Below the pieces are notes generated by a model. That model did no database searches. It was not told the DNA's origin and saw only the letters and a list, made by a program, of their open reading frames with translations. A stretch of DNA of 64,000 nucleotides, taken from Collinsella aerofaciens (GTDB lineage: Bacteria > Actinomycetota > Coriobacteriia > Coriobacteriales > Coriobacteriaceae). Both the position numbers and the translations under genes were made by a program. Shown here piece by piece: positions 37,140 to 45,007 of the stretch. Positions within the stretch are counted from its first letter, which is position 1. Each line of letters begins with the position of its first letter. Where the stretch lies: assembly GCF_963360655.1 (NCBI RefSeq), contig NZ_OY725717.1, positions 620,001 to 684,000 of the forward strand, in the 5' to 3' direction.

Positions 37140-40100
37140 CTACTTCTTAATGCCGCGTCCCAGGCGCTCAGCGACCGACGCCACGGCGCTCTCATCGACC
37201 GAACCGCAGCTCACGCAGCCGTCGTGGGCACGCATCTGGCCGGTGACCTCGTCCATCGCGAGCGGCGCCACCTTCTCAAGCTTAAAGCCCTTGCCGGCGC
37301 GCATGTTTTCCTTGGCCACGCTGATCATGAGCTTAATACGGTTGAGCTGGTTGACCTCGGACGCACCGGGGTCGTAGTCCACTGCGACGATATTGCTCTC
37401 GGGGTGCTGACGGCGCAGCTCCTTGATCACGGCCTTGCCCACCACGTGGTTAGGCAGGCACGCAAAGGGCTGCGTGCAGATGATGTTGGGTGCGCCATGG
37501 TCGATCAGGTCGAGCATCTCGGCCGTGAGCAACCAGCCCTCGCCCATGTTGTTGCACACCGAAAGCACCGTACGGGCCTTGTCGGCCATGGTGCCGATGC
37601 GCTCGGGCGCCTCGAAGCGGCGGGACTTCTCGAGCATCTCCTCCACCGGCGTGCGCATCCAGTCCACGAGCTTGATGAGCGCCTGCATACCAGCGCGCGT
37701 GGTAGCGGAGCTTCCCAACTCGTCCTTCTGCAGCTCGGCGTTGCTCATGGAGTACAGGAAAAAGTCGAGCAGACCCGGCACCACGGCCTCGCAGCCCTCG
37801 CGCTCGATGACATCGACCACGTGGTTGTTGGCTGTGGGATGGAACTTGACCAGGATCTCGCCGACCACGCCCACGCGCGGCTTGGTACCCTCGCCCACGA
37901 GCGGCATGGTGTCGAACGCGCGGATGGCCTCGCGGCACAGCTTGGTGTAGTTGTGGCGGTTAAACTTGGGCGCCAGCTTGCGAGCGCGCGCCATGTACTC
38001 CTCGTAGAGCGCGTTGGCGGCACCGGGCGTAGCCTCGTACGGGCGGCAGCGATAGAGCATCTGCATCATCACGTCGCCAAAGAGCACCGCGTAGACTGCC
38101 TGCTTAAGCAGCGCCGGCGTAATCTTAAAGCCAGGGTTGTCCTCGCCCAGCGCCACGGCCGAAAGCGAGATCACCGGGATCTCGGGGTGGCCGCTCTCGC
38201 GCAGGGCCTTGCGGATGAGTGCGATGTAGTTGGTGGCACGGCAGCCGCCGCCGGTCTGGCTGATAACCACGGCTGTCTTGGACAGGTCGTATCGACCGCT
38301 CTCGATGGCCTCCATGATCTGGCCCGTCACCAGGATCGACGGATAGCAGATGTCGTTGTTCACGTAGCGCAGGCCGGCCTCGACGGCATCGTGATCGGTC
38401 GAGGGCAGCAGCTCCAAGTTGTAGCCAGCACCACGGAACACCTCTTTGACCAGGTCAAAGTGGATCGGCGCCATCTGCGGGCACAGGATGGTGTAGCCCT
38501 CCTCGCGCATCTGCTCGGTAAAGGGCACCTTGGGCCACGCGGTCGAAGCACTCTCGCGCTGCGCCTCGAACGTGTACTTACGGCTCGCGAACGCGGGGGC
38601 ATCCGTGGAGGGCGCCACCGGCGCGGCATCGCCCTGCTCGTAAGTCTCGCCCGCGGCCGTAGCCTCGGCCAAGCGCTCGGCCTCCTGGTCCTTGAGCGCC
38701 GCCATGAGCGAGCGAATACGGATACGCGCGGCGCCCAAGTTGGACACCTCGTCAATCTTGAGCACGGTGTAGATCTTGCCGCTGGCTTCCAGAATCTCCT
38801 GCACCTGATCGGTGGTCAGAGCGTCCAGGCCGCAGCCGAAGGAATTGAGCTGGATCAGGTCCAGGTCGTTGCGCATCGTCACAAAACGGGCGACGGCGTA
38901 CAGGCGGCTGTGATACATCCACTGATCGACGACGCGAATCGGACGCTCGGGCTTCACCAGATGCGCGAGCGAATCCTCGGTAAAGACCGCAAAGCCAAAG
39001 CTCGAGATAAGCTCGGGCAGGGCATGGTTGATCTCGGGGTCGTTATGGTAGGGACGACCGGCGAGTACGATGCCGTGGCCGCCGTGGTCCTCGACCCACT
39101 TAAGGGCCTCCTCGCCCATGGTCTGGATGTCCTCGTGAAAACGCGCGTCGGCCTCGTAGGCGGCGTTGACGGCGGCATCGACCTCAGAGCGCGTGATCTT
39201 GGGACCGCGCACGCGACCGCGACCGGCCTCAGCATCGGCCACACGGTCGACGGCGAGCACCTGGTATAGACGGCGCTTGAGCTCGGTCTTGTCGTGATAG
39301 GGCACAAACGGGTACAGGAACTCGATGTTCTGCTCACGGATCTCGTCGATGTTGAGCGCCAGCGCCGTGGGGTAGCTCATGACGATGGGGCAGTTATAGC
39401 AGTTGCCGGCGGTCGGATCCTCCTTGCGCTCCCAGCGCACGCACGGCATCCAGATAAAGTCGACGTCACGGTCAATGAGGTTCATCACGTGGCCGTGGCT
39501 CATCTTGGCCGGATAGCACACGCTCTCGGACGGCATGGACTCGATGCCCGCCTGGTAGGTCTTTTTGCTCGACTGGTCGGACAGCTGCACGCTAAAGCCC
39601 AGGCGCGTAAAGAACGCATGCCAGAAGGGGTAGTTCTCGTACATGTTGAGTGCGCGCGGGATACCCACGGTGCCGCGCGGGGCCTCGTCGGGGCTCAGGA
39701 CCTCGCGGTCAAAGAGCAGCTCGTTTTTCTTTTTGAAGAGGTTGGGGGCCTCAGTCTTCTGCTTTTTGTGGCCGGCGCCCTTCTCGCAGCGGTTGCCGGT
39801 AATGAAGCGCCTACCGCCGCCAAAGTCGTTGACGGTAAGCTGGCAGTTGTTGGAGCAACGGCCGCAGCGGACATGCTTTTGCGTCACGGTGAGGTGCGCG
39901 ATGTCCTCAGCCGAAAGAATGGTCGAGGTGCCGTCGGCGCCGGCGCGATCGCGGGCGAGCAGGGCCGCACCGTAGGCGCCCATGCAGCCGGCGATGTCGG
40001 GACGCACGGCATGAACGCCGGTGAGCTGCTCAAACGCGCGCAGCGTGGCATCGGACATAAAGGTGCCGCCCTGGACGATTACCTGGCTGCCGATCTCCTT

Positions 40101-41921
40101 GGGATCGCGCAGCTTAATGACCTTGAACAGGGCATTCTTGATGACGGAATAGGACAGGCCGGCGGCGATGTCGCCCACCGTGGCGCCTTCCTTTTGCGCC
40201 TGCTTGACGCGCGAGTTCATAAAGACCGTGCAGCGACTTCCCAGGTCGACCGGGGCTTTGGCATGGATGGCGGCGTTGGCGAACGCGCGCACGTCCATGT
40301 TCATAGAGACGGCGAAGCTCTCGATAAAGCTACCGCAACCCGACGAGCAGGCCTCGTTGAGCATGATGTGCTCGATGACGCCGTCCTTGACGCGCAGGCA
40401 CTTCATGTCCTGGCCGCCAATGTCCAGAATGAACTCGACGCCGGGCAGGAACGCCTTGGCGCCGCGCAGGTGCGCGACGGTCTCGATCTCGCCGGAATCG
40501 GCCTTGAGGGCCTCGATGAGCAGCGCCTCACCGTAGCCCGTGGTGGTCACGTGGCCGATGGTGCAGCCCGCGGGGATGTGGTTGTAGAAATCGGCCATGA
40601 TGACCTTGGCCGTGCCTAGGATGTCGCCGTTGTTGTTGCCGTACCAGGTGTGCAGCAGCTGACCGTCCTCGCCCACGAGCGCGGCCTTCATGGTGGTGGA
40701 GCCGGCGTCGATGCCGATGAACACGCGTCCGGTGTAGCCTTCGAGCTTGCCCTTGGGGACGACCTCGGTGTCGTGGCGGGTCTTGAACTCGGCAAAGTCC
40801 TCGTCGGTGGCAAAGAGCGGATCCAGACGCTCGACCTCGGCACCCTGCGTGTCACCCAGGGCATCGATGGCCCCGATGAGCTGCGGGAACGTGCTGAGCT
40901 TGTTGGACTCGTGCGCCATGGCGGCGCCGCTCGCCACAAACAGGTGAGCGTTTTGGGGCACGATACGGTGCTCCTCGTCCAGATTGAGCGTGAGGTAGAA
41001 GCGGTGGCGCAGCTCGGAGAGATACTGCAGCGGGCCGCCCAGGAAGGCGACGTTGCCGCGGATGGGACGGCCGCACGCCAGGCCCGAGATGGTCTGGGTC
41101 ACGACAGCCTGGAAGATGGAGGCGGCCACGTCCTCGGGGCGGGCGCCCTCGTTGAGCAGCGGCTGCACGTCGGTCTTGGCAAAAACGCCGCAGCGGCTGG
41201 CGATGGGATAGATGGTGGTGGCGTTGGCCGCGAGCTCGTTGAGGCCGCTGGCGTCGGTGTGGAGCAGGGTTGCCATCTGGTCGATGAACGCACCCGTGCC
41301 GCCGGCGCAGGTGCCGTTCATGCGCTGCTCGATGCCGCTATCGAAGTAGATGATCTTGGCATCCTCGCCGCCCAGCTCGATGGCGACATCGGTGGCCGGG
41401 ATGAGGGTCTCGACGGCACGCTTGCTGGCGATGACCTCCTGAACAAACTCCAGGTCGAGCCACTGGGACAGCAGAAGGCCGCCCGAGCCGGTGATGGCGC
41501 AGGTCATCTGGGCCGTCGGCAGCACGGTCGCAGCGCCCTCGAACAGGTCGCGGGCGCAGGCACGGACGTCGGTGTGGTGGCGCTGGTACTTGGCGTAGAC
41601 GATCTGGTTGTCGTCGTTGAGCACGGCAAGTTTAACGGTGGTGGAGCCCACGTCGATGCCCAGGTGCAGGTTGCCGCGAGCGTTCTCGGGGTTGAAGATC
41701 GCGCCTTCGGGGGCGTGGGCGGCGGCTACGGGCTCGGCAGCGGTAGCGGGCTCGCTGGCGACGGACGTCTCCCCTGCCGCGTTCTTGGCATCGGCAACTG
41801 CCTCGGCAACTTTCTCGGCAGCCGCGGTCGCGGCCTTCTGCGCGGCGTCCACCACGGCGGGCGCGGCCTCGCGTGCGGCAGCGACCATGCGATCCTTGAT
41901 GCCATCGACGAGTTTGCTCAT
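37140..41921 (-). CDS. Acyl-CoA dehydratase activase / 2-hydroxyacyl-CoA dehydratase fusion protein
   Basis: 1593 residues. An Ala-rich helical N-terminus (1-75) precedes two ASKHA (BadF/BadG/BcrA/HgdC) ATPase domains: LGIDVGSTTVKLAV at about 87 and IGIDAGSTTMKAAL at about 398, each with a later GGQDMK or GGEDAK and cysteine-containing loop (CAGGTGAFIDQ; CSSGCGSFIESF). A linker with HVRCGRCSNNCQLTV (four Cys) and the DUF2229 block VGIPRALNMYENYPFW at about 753 follow. The C-terminal third resembles 2-hydroxyacyl-CoA dehydratase subunit D. ATP-driven one-electron transfer to a dehydratase-type domain is the family concept; the substrate is unknown. Confidence 0.88.
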   Translation of the reverse strand: MSKLVDGIKDRMVAAAREAAPAVVDAAQKAATAAAEKVAEAVADAKNAAGETSVASEPATAAEPVAAAHAPEGAIFNPENARGNLHLGIDVGSTTVKLAVLNDDNQIVYAKYQRHHTDVRACARDLFEGAATVLPTAQMTCAITGSGGLLLSQWLDLEFVQEVIASKRAVETLIPATDVAIELGGEDAKIIYFDSGIEQRMNGTCAGGTGAFIDQMATLLHTDASGLNELAANATTIYPIASRCGVFAKTDVQPLLNEGARPEDVAASIFQAVVTQTISGLACGRPIRGNVAFLGGPLQYLSELRHRFYLTLNLDEEHRIVPQNAHLFVASGAAMAHESNKLSTFPQLIGAIDALGDTQGAEVERLDPLFATDEDFAEFKTRHDTEVVPKGKLEGYTGRVFIGIDAGSTTMKAALVGEDGQLLHTWYGNNNGDILGTAKVIMADFYNHIPAGCTIGHVTTTGYGEALLIEALKADSGEIETVAHLRGAKAFLPGVEFILDIGGQDMKCLRVKDGVIEHIMLNEACSSGCGSFIESFAVSMNMDVRAFANAAIHAKAPVDLGSRCTVFMNSRVKQAQKEGATVGDIAAGLSYSVIKNALFKVIKLRDPKEIGSQVIVQGGTFMSDATLRAFEQLTGVHAVRPDIAGCMGAYGAALLARDRAGADGTSTILSAEDIAHLTVTQKHVRCGRCSNNCQLTVNDFGGGRRFITGNRCEKGAGHKKQKTEAPNLFKKKNELLFDREVLSPDEAPRGTVGIPRALNMYENYPFWHAFFTRLGFSVQLSDQSSKKTYQAGIESMPSESVCYPAKMSHGHVMNLIDRDVDFIWMPCVRWERKEDPTAGNCYNCPIVMSYPTALALNIDEIREQNIEFLYPFVPYHDKTELKRRLYQVLAVDRVADAEAGRGRVRGPKITRSEVDAAVNAAYEADARFHEDIQTMGEEALKWVEDHGGHGIVLAGRPYHNDPEINHALPELISSFGFAVFTEDSLAHLVKPERPIRVVDQWMYHSRLYAVARFVTMRNDLDLIQLNSFGCGLDALTTDQVQEILEASGKIYTVLKIDEVSNLGAARIRIRSLMAALKDQEAERLAEATAAGETYEQGDAAPVAPSTDAPAFASRKYTFEAQRESASTAWPKVPFTEQMREEGYTILCPQMAPIHFDLVKEVFRGAGYNLELLPSTDHDAVEAGLRYVNNDICYPSILVTGQIMEAIESGRYDLSKTAVVISQTGGGCRATNYIALIRKALRESGHPEIPVISLSAVALGEDNPGFKITPALLKQAVYAVLFGDVMMQMLYRCRPYEATPGAANALYEEYMARARKLAPKFNRHNYTKLCREAIRAFDTMPLVGEGTKPRVGVVGEILVKFHPTANNHVVDVIEREGCEAVVPGLLDFFLYSMSNAELQKDELGSSATTRAGMQALIKLVDWMRTPVEEMLEKSRRFEAPERIGTMADKARTVLSVCNNMGEGWLLTAEMLDLIDHGAPNIICTQPFACLPNHVVGKAVIKELRRQHPESNIVAVDYDPGASEVNQLNRIKLMISVAKENMRAGKGFKLEKVAPLAMDEVTGQMRAHDGCVSCGSVDESAVASVAERLGRGIKK

Positions 41922-41932
41922 TATCTCTCCTC

Positions 41933-42643
41933 TTAGTTGTTGGACTCGACGGTTGCGGCGGTGTCGGCCGTATCCTCGAGCTGCAGGTTCAATAGCTTCA
42001 AGCCGTATTCCGGCACGTTGATATCGATGGGTTGACCATATAGGTCGCCGGGACGCACAAAGGCGATAACCGTCATAATGCGTGCCATGGCCTCGGGCGA
42101 TTCGGTGAGGCCGTGCTCAAACCAGCGCTGAATCATGCCGACCTCGGCGCTCACGACGTAGGTAACGTAGTAGTCAAAGAACGTGCCCAGCGCCAGGCCC
42201 AAAATGCCCGTCTGTGCACGAGGCACCACGGCCTCACGCGCGGTGTCGATAATCTTCTTAATGAAAGCCTGGTCGCCGCCCGGGCCCAGCAGCGATCCGA
42301 TTAAATCGCGGTTGGCCGCAAGGTAGCGCAGCAACTCAACCGAACCGGGCGCCGGCTCGAGCTCATCGATGTTGTGATAGAGATCGGGCAACTGAGCTGC
42401 GGTGATGAGCTCAATGCGCTCGCGGATCTCGGCCAGCAAGCCGTCCTCGATTTGATTGATAAAGTCGGGAATATCGCGGTAGTGCGAATAGAACGTGCGG
42501 CGCGTAAGGCCAGCGCGCTCGGTGAGCGACGCGACATTAATGTGCGAAAGGTCGCCGCTTTCGGCAAGCTCGCTGGCAAGTGCTTGGCGTAGGGCACGCT
42601 GCGAGCGAAGGGACCGGCGATCACATTTCTCGAGCTGGGACAA
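41933..42643 (-). CDS. TetR family transcriptional regulator
   Basis: 236 residues with a TetR-type N-terminal helix-turn-helix (SHINVASLTERAGLTRRTFYSHYRDIPDFI) and a helical ligand domain. It starts with TTG 42643, behind a strong AAGGAGGACGC. Its stop is 11 bases from the start of the dehydratase-activase fusion, so the two are cotranscribed and the regulator probably controls this operon in response to a CoA-related ligand (inference). Confidence 0.88.
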   Translation of the reverse strand: MSQLEKCDRRSLRSQRALRQALASELAESGDLSHINVASLTERAGLTRRTFYSHYRDIPDFINQIEDGLLAEIRERIELITAAQLPDLYHNIDELEPAPGSVELLRYLAANRDLIGSLLGPGGDQAFIKKIIDTAREAVVPRAQTGILGLALGTFFDYYVTYVVSAEVGMIQRWFEHGLTESPEAMARIMTVIAFVRPGDLYGQPIDINVPEYGLKLLNLQLEDTADTAATVESNN

Positions 42644-42734
42644 GCGTCCTCCTTGTTACTCAGTCTGCGCGCTATTGCACAGTGCGAGTATTATTGCACA
42701 CCGTGTGTATCAACACGTAAAGGCAATATTTTGG

Positions 42735-42765
42735 ATGTGACAAAGGGGCTGTCCCTTTGTCACAT
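42735..42765. repeat. REP-like hairpin, family C
   Basis: Arms atgtgacaaagg / ccctttgtcacat with loop ggctgt. Close copy at 43487-43515. Confidence 0.85.
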
Positions 42766-42821
42766 TCAGCGACCGCCTAGGTTGTGCCAGTTGTGCCTGG
42801 CTTTTGAAGCGGCATTGCCGA

Positions 42822-42850
42822 TTGTTCAAAATGTCATTCGTGGGTAGAAT
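42822..42850 (+). promoter_or_regulatory. Sigma-70-type promoter for an RNA antisense to the small toxin-like gene
   Basis: TTGTTC (42822-42827), a 17-base spacer and TAGAAT (42845-42850). It points toward the 3' end of the convergent small gene at 42919-43044; no open frame follows it. Confidence 0.65.
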
Positions 42851-42856
42851 AGTGTC

Positions 42857-42942
42857 GACGGCAGCCCAAGTTCTGGAAAGCTGGGCAGCGCCGTTGTTTG
42901 CATTAGGGGGTCAACGCCTTAGCGGCGGCGACCCCTTCTGTT
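42857..42942 (+). ncRNA. Candidate antisense antitoxin RNA
   Basis: From the predicted start, about seven bases after the -10 box, the RNA would form a first stem-loop acggc-a-gccca ... tgggc-agc-gccgt (about 42868-42894) and end in a hairpin ggggtc(a)acgcc ... ggcggc gacccc followed by ttctgtt (42907-42942). It overlaps the last codons and 3' flank of the small gene on the other strand, as in txpA/RatA-type pairs. Transcription is predicted only. Confidence 0.5.
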
Positions 42943-43044
42943 GCGCTTCGAACGCTGCTTGAGTGCCTCGGAAAGGCCGACAAGTGCCGTGAAGAACGAG
43001 ACCAAAGCGGTCAGAAGTCTCACGAAATCAATCAAATCGGTCAT
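42919..43044 (-). CDS. Small hydrophobic toxin-like peptide, 41 aa
   Basis: ATG 43044 to TAA 42919-42921. The peptide has a hydrophobic segment (IDFVRLLTALVSFFTALVGL, residues 5-24) and then a tail dominated by Lys/Arg (about residues 29-41, ending RRGRRR). A very strong Shine-Dalgarno GGGAGGTGATG lies eight bases upstream. Short length, one membrane segment and a basic tail match type I toxins of the TxpA/Fst/BsrG kind. I know of no named family for this sequence. An alternate ATG at 43050 overlaps the Shine-Dalgarno and is unlikely. Confidence 0.65.
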   Translation of the reverse strand: MTDLIDFVRLLTALVSFFTALVGLSEALKQRSKRNRRGRRR

Positions 43045-43128
43045 GGGCATCACCTCCCATCAGATGGAGGGCGCTGCCCGGCACATGGAACTGCCGCCAA
43101 CAGTATCAATTCTATCAAAGCGCAGTTA

Positions 43129-43154
43129 GATATGCGAATGTTTGTTCGCATATC
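43129..43154. repeat. Perfect 10-bp inverted repeat upstream of the small toxin-like gene
   Basis: gatatgcgaa (43129-43138) / ttcgcatatc (43145-43154), loop six bases. About 85 bases before the start codon, upstream of a tgatagaatt -10-like string on the minus strand; could be an operator or a transcript-end hairpin. Confidence 0.6.
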
Positions 43155-43515
43155 AGAAGATCGGAAATCGGGCATGGCGAAGGAGCAGTTCCTTTGCCAT
43201 ACCCGAGCTTGTCGCCGAACTGCTACCTACATTTTTCGAGTTATTCGGCCACGCTGCTGGTTCTGCATAAATGCACCACCGGGATTATCTGAGAGTTTTT
43301 GTCCTTATTTGAGCGCATACATGCCCATTTGCGCACTTACGTCACCGAATCAAACACCGTTAGAGGTATGAATGTTCCTGCGAGGGCATCTTTAGCCATT
43401 TAACGACCTCCGACAGGCCGAATAACTCGAAATTTGTTGGTGGCGAAAGCGTAACAGTCCTATACGCCAAAAGCCGGCATCTCCCATGTGACAAAGGGAC
43501 TATCCCTTTGCCACA
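43155..43515. other. Intergenic region of repeats, no gene seen
   Basis: Contains an imperfect hairpin cgggcatggcgaagga / ttcctttgccatacccg (about 43168-43206), an inverted pair ttttcgagttattcggcc / ggccgaataactcgaaa bounding about 43233-43432, and a family C hairpin at its right end. No open frame with a ribosome site and protein-like composition. Confidence 0.6.
43487..43515. repeat. REP-like hairpin, family C, touching the HAD gene stop codon
   Basis: Arms tgtgacaaaggg / ccctttgccaca; the last base is next to TTA (TAA stop) at 43516-43518. Confidence 0.85.
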
Positions 43516-44379
43516 TTATTCGATGACGGTGCGGGAGTTTTGCTTGCGCATGGTGGCGAGCATGTGTTTGGGGACGGCGTGGACCATGCAGCTACCGATG
43601 GTCGCGCTCGCGGCGGTCTTAGCTGCATCGCTTGCGTTTTTGGTCGCGTAGCTGTGGCGGAAACGTTTGAGCATGGCAATGTCGTTGCCGCCGTCTCCGT
43701 AAACCGCAACCTCGTCCTCGGCAATGCCGTAGTAGCCCGCCAGCCAGGCCACGCTCTCGCCCTTGTTGCATGCCACATCCGTGATCTCAAACATCACCGG
43801 ATCGAACGGCGCGTTGACCACGCGGTCCGAGCGCTCGGCCAGATACGCCTTAAGGTCACGCTCCAGCTCGGGCGAGGTCACGCGGCAGTTGATCTTGCAC
43901 ACATCGTGGCGCAGGATGTCGCCGATCGACTGATCGAAATACTGTTCCTCGTGATAGCCGCCACGCGCGCGCATGCCGCGCATCACGATACGCTTGATGG
44001 GTCTGTCCTTTTTAAAGCCCGCCTGGTGCATCTCGAACGATCCGCTCGAAAACATGCCATCGGGCGTGGAGCAATCAAAGCAAATGTCCGGAAACTCCTT
44101 GAGCAGCTCCTCGGTGATCTGCGGGTCGATGGTCCAGGTCTTGAGCACCTCGCCATGACTGTCGCGCACAATGGAGCCGTTAGAGCAGCAGGCGTCAAGC
44201 GCCAGGCCCGTAAAGCCATGCTCGCCGATCGGCAGCGTCGAGCGTCCGGTCGCGGGAACCACATGCAGGCCAGCCTCGGTCAGCTCGCGAATGACACGGC
44301 GAATGGTCCCGTCTGCCTCGTGCAGGGCATTCAACAGCGTTCCGTCTAAGTCACTCGCAAACATCTTGATCATGGGCAT
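43516..44379 (-). CDS. Cof-type HAD-IIB phosphatase
   Basis: 287 residues. HAD superfamily subclass IIB: motif I FASDLDGTLLN (nucleophile Asp), motif II in VPATGRS, motif III lysine, and motif IV VAVYGDGGNDIAML. Such enzymes hydrolyse sugar phosphates or nucleotides; substrate is unknown. ATG 44379 or 44373 could be the start; AGGAGAGG lies before both. It lies 64 bases beyond the glnK end but has its own promoter space. Confidence 0.9.
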   Translation of the reverse strand: MPMIKMFASDLDGTLLNALHEADGTIRRVIRELTEAGLHVVPATGRSTLPIGEHGFTGLALDACCSNGSIVRDSHGEVLKTWTIDPQITEELLKEFPDICFDCSTPDGMFSSGSFEMHQAGFKKDRPIKRIVMRGMRARGGYHEEQYFDQSIGDILRHDVCKINCRVTSPELERDLKAYLAERSDRVVNAPFDPVMFEITDVACNKGESVAWLAGYYGIAEDEVAVYGDGGNDIAMLKRFRHSYATKNASDAAKTAASATIGSCMVHAVPKHMLATMRKQNSRTVIE

Positions 44380-44460
44380 GCCTCTCCTTCGTCTGCACGA
44401 TATTGTAGACGAGAGCGGGCGCGTCCCAAGAGAGACGCGCCCGCTAGGCGAAAGATTGTC

Positions 44461-44799
44461 CTACACCGCGGCGGGGCCGTGTTCGCCGGTGCGGATGCGG
44501 ATAACTTCCTCGACCGGCTCGACCCAGATCTTGCCGTCTCCAACGGCACCGGTGCGAGCAGCATTGCAGATAATCTCGACAATTCCGTCGACATGCTCAT
44601 CGGCGCAAATGAGCGTGAACTGCACCTTAGGGATCGTGTTGACAAGCAACTCGTTGCCGCGCGCGTATTCCTTCCAGCCATGCTGTGCACCGCAGCCCTG
44701 CACCTGGTTGATAGTCATGCCGCGAACATCGGCAGCAAACAGCGCATCTTTAAGAACCTCAAGCTTTTCCTGGCGCACGATAGCCGTGATCTTTTTCAT
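44461..44799 (-). CDS. glnK: PII nitrogen regulatory protein lacking the T-loop modification tyrosine
   Basis: 112 residues with the PII opening MKKITAIVRQEKLEVLKDAL, GMTINQVQGCGAQ, and the C-terminal GDGKIWVEPVEEVIRIRTGE. It should bind ATP/ADP and 2-oxoglutarate and gate the AmtB channel. In the T-loop, the usual LYRGAEYMVDFLPK-like stretch reads EYARGNELLVNTIPK: the position of Tyr51, modified by uridylyl- or adenylyltransferase, is Leu and Tyr46 is Ala. Regulation by covalent modification at Tyr51 is therefore not possible. Start 44799 behind GAGAGG; follows amtB on the same strand. Confidence 0.93.
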   Translation of the reverse strand: MKKITAIVRQEKLEVLKDALFAADVRGMTINQVQGCGAQHGWKEYARGNELLVNTIPKVQFTLICADEHVDGIVEIICNAARTGAVGDGKIWVEPVEEVIRIRTGEHGPAAV

Positions 44800-44904
44800 A
44801 ATGAATTCCTCTCAATAATTAACGTATCCCTTTACATGAGACGCGGGTTTCCCAGGTGCCGCAAACCAACCTCAGAAATCAAAAAGTTCAACTGACTGGT
44901 CTTA

Positions 44905-45007
44905 GCAGGTTTCCCAAGTGCCGCAGATTGCCGTGAAAGAGGAGCGAAGCGTACTTAAGTACGTGAGCGACGATTGAACGGCAAGGTGCGGTGCTTGGGG
45001 AAGCTGC
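44905..45007 (-). ncRNA. Structured intergenic motif between amtB and glnK (copy 1)
   Basis: On the minus strand: TTCAATCGTCG, a 23-base hairpin segment centred on GTACTTAAGTAC, then CTCCTCTTTCACG, all enclosed by an imperfect outer stem (cttccccaagcaccgca / tgccgcagattgccgt-type arms). The same two internal strands with the same 23-base spacing but a different stem occur at 61191-61286. The function is unknown; it lies directly after the amtB stop. Confidence 0.55.

Noticed and set aside
36981-40619. Long plus-strand open frames (37-39 kb, 39-40.6 kb and 40.6-41.9 kb) opposite the dehydratase fusion
   Set aside because: His/Arg/Gly-rich antisense products without family features; the minus-strand gene explains the region.
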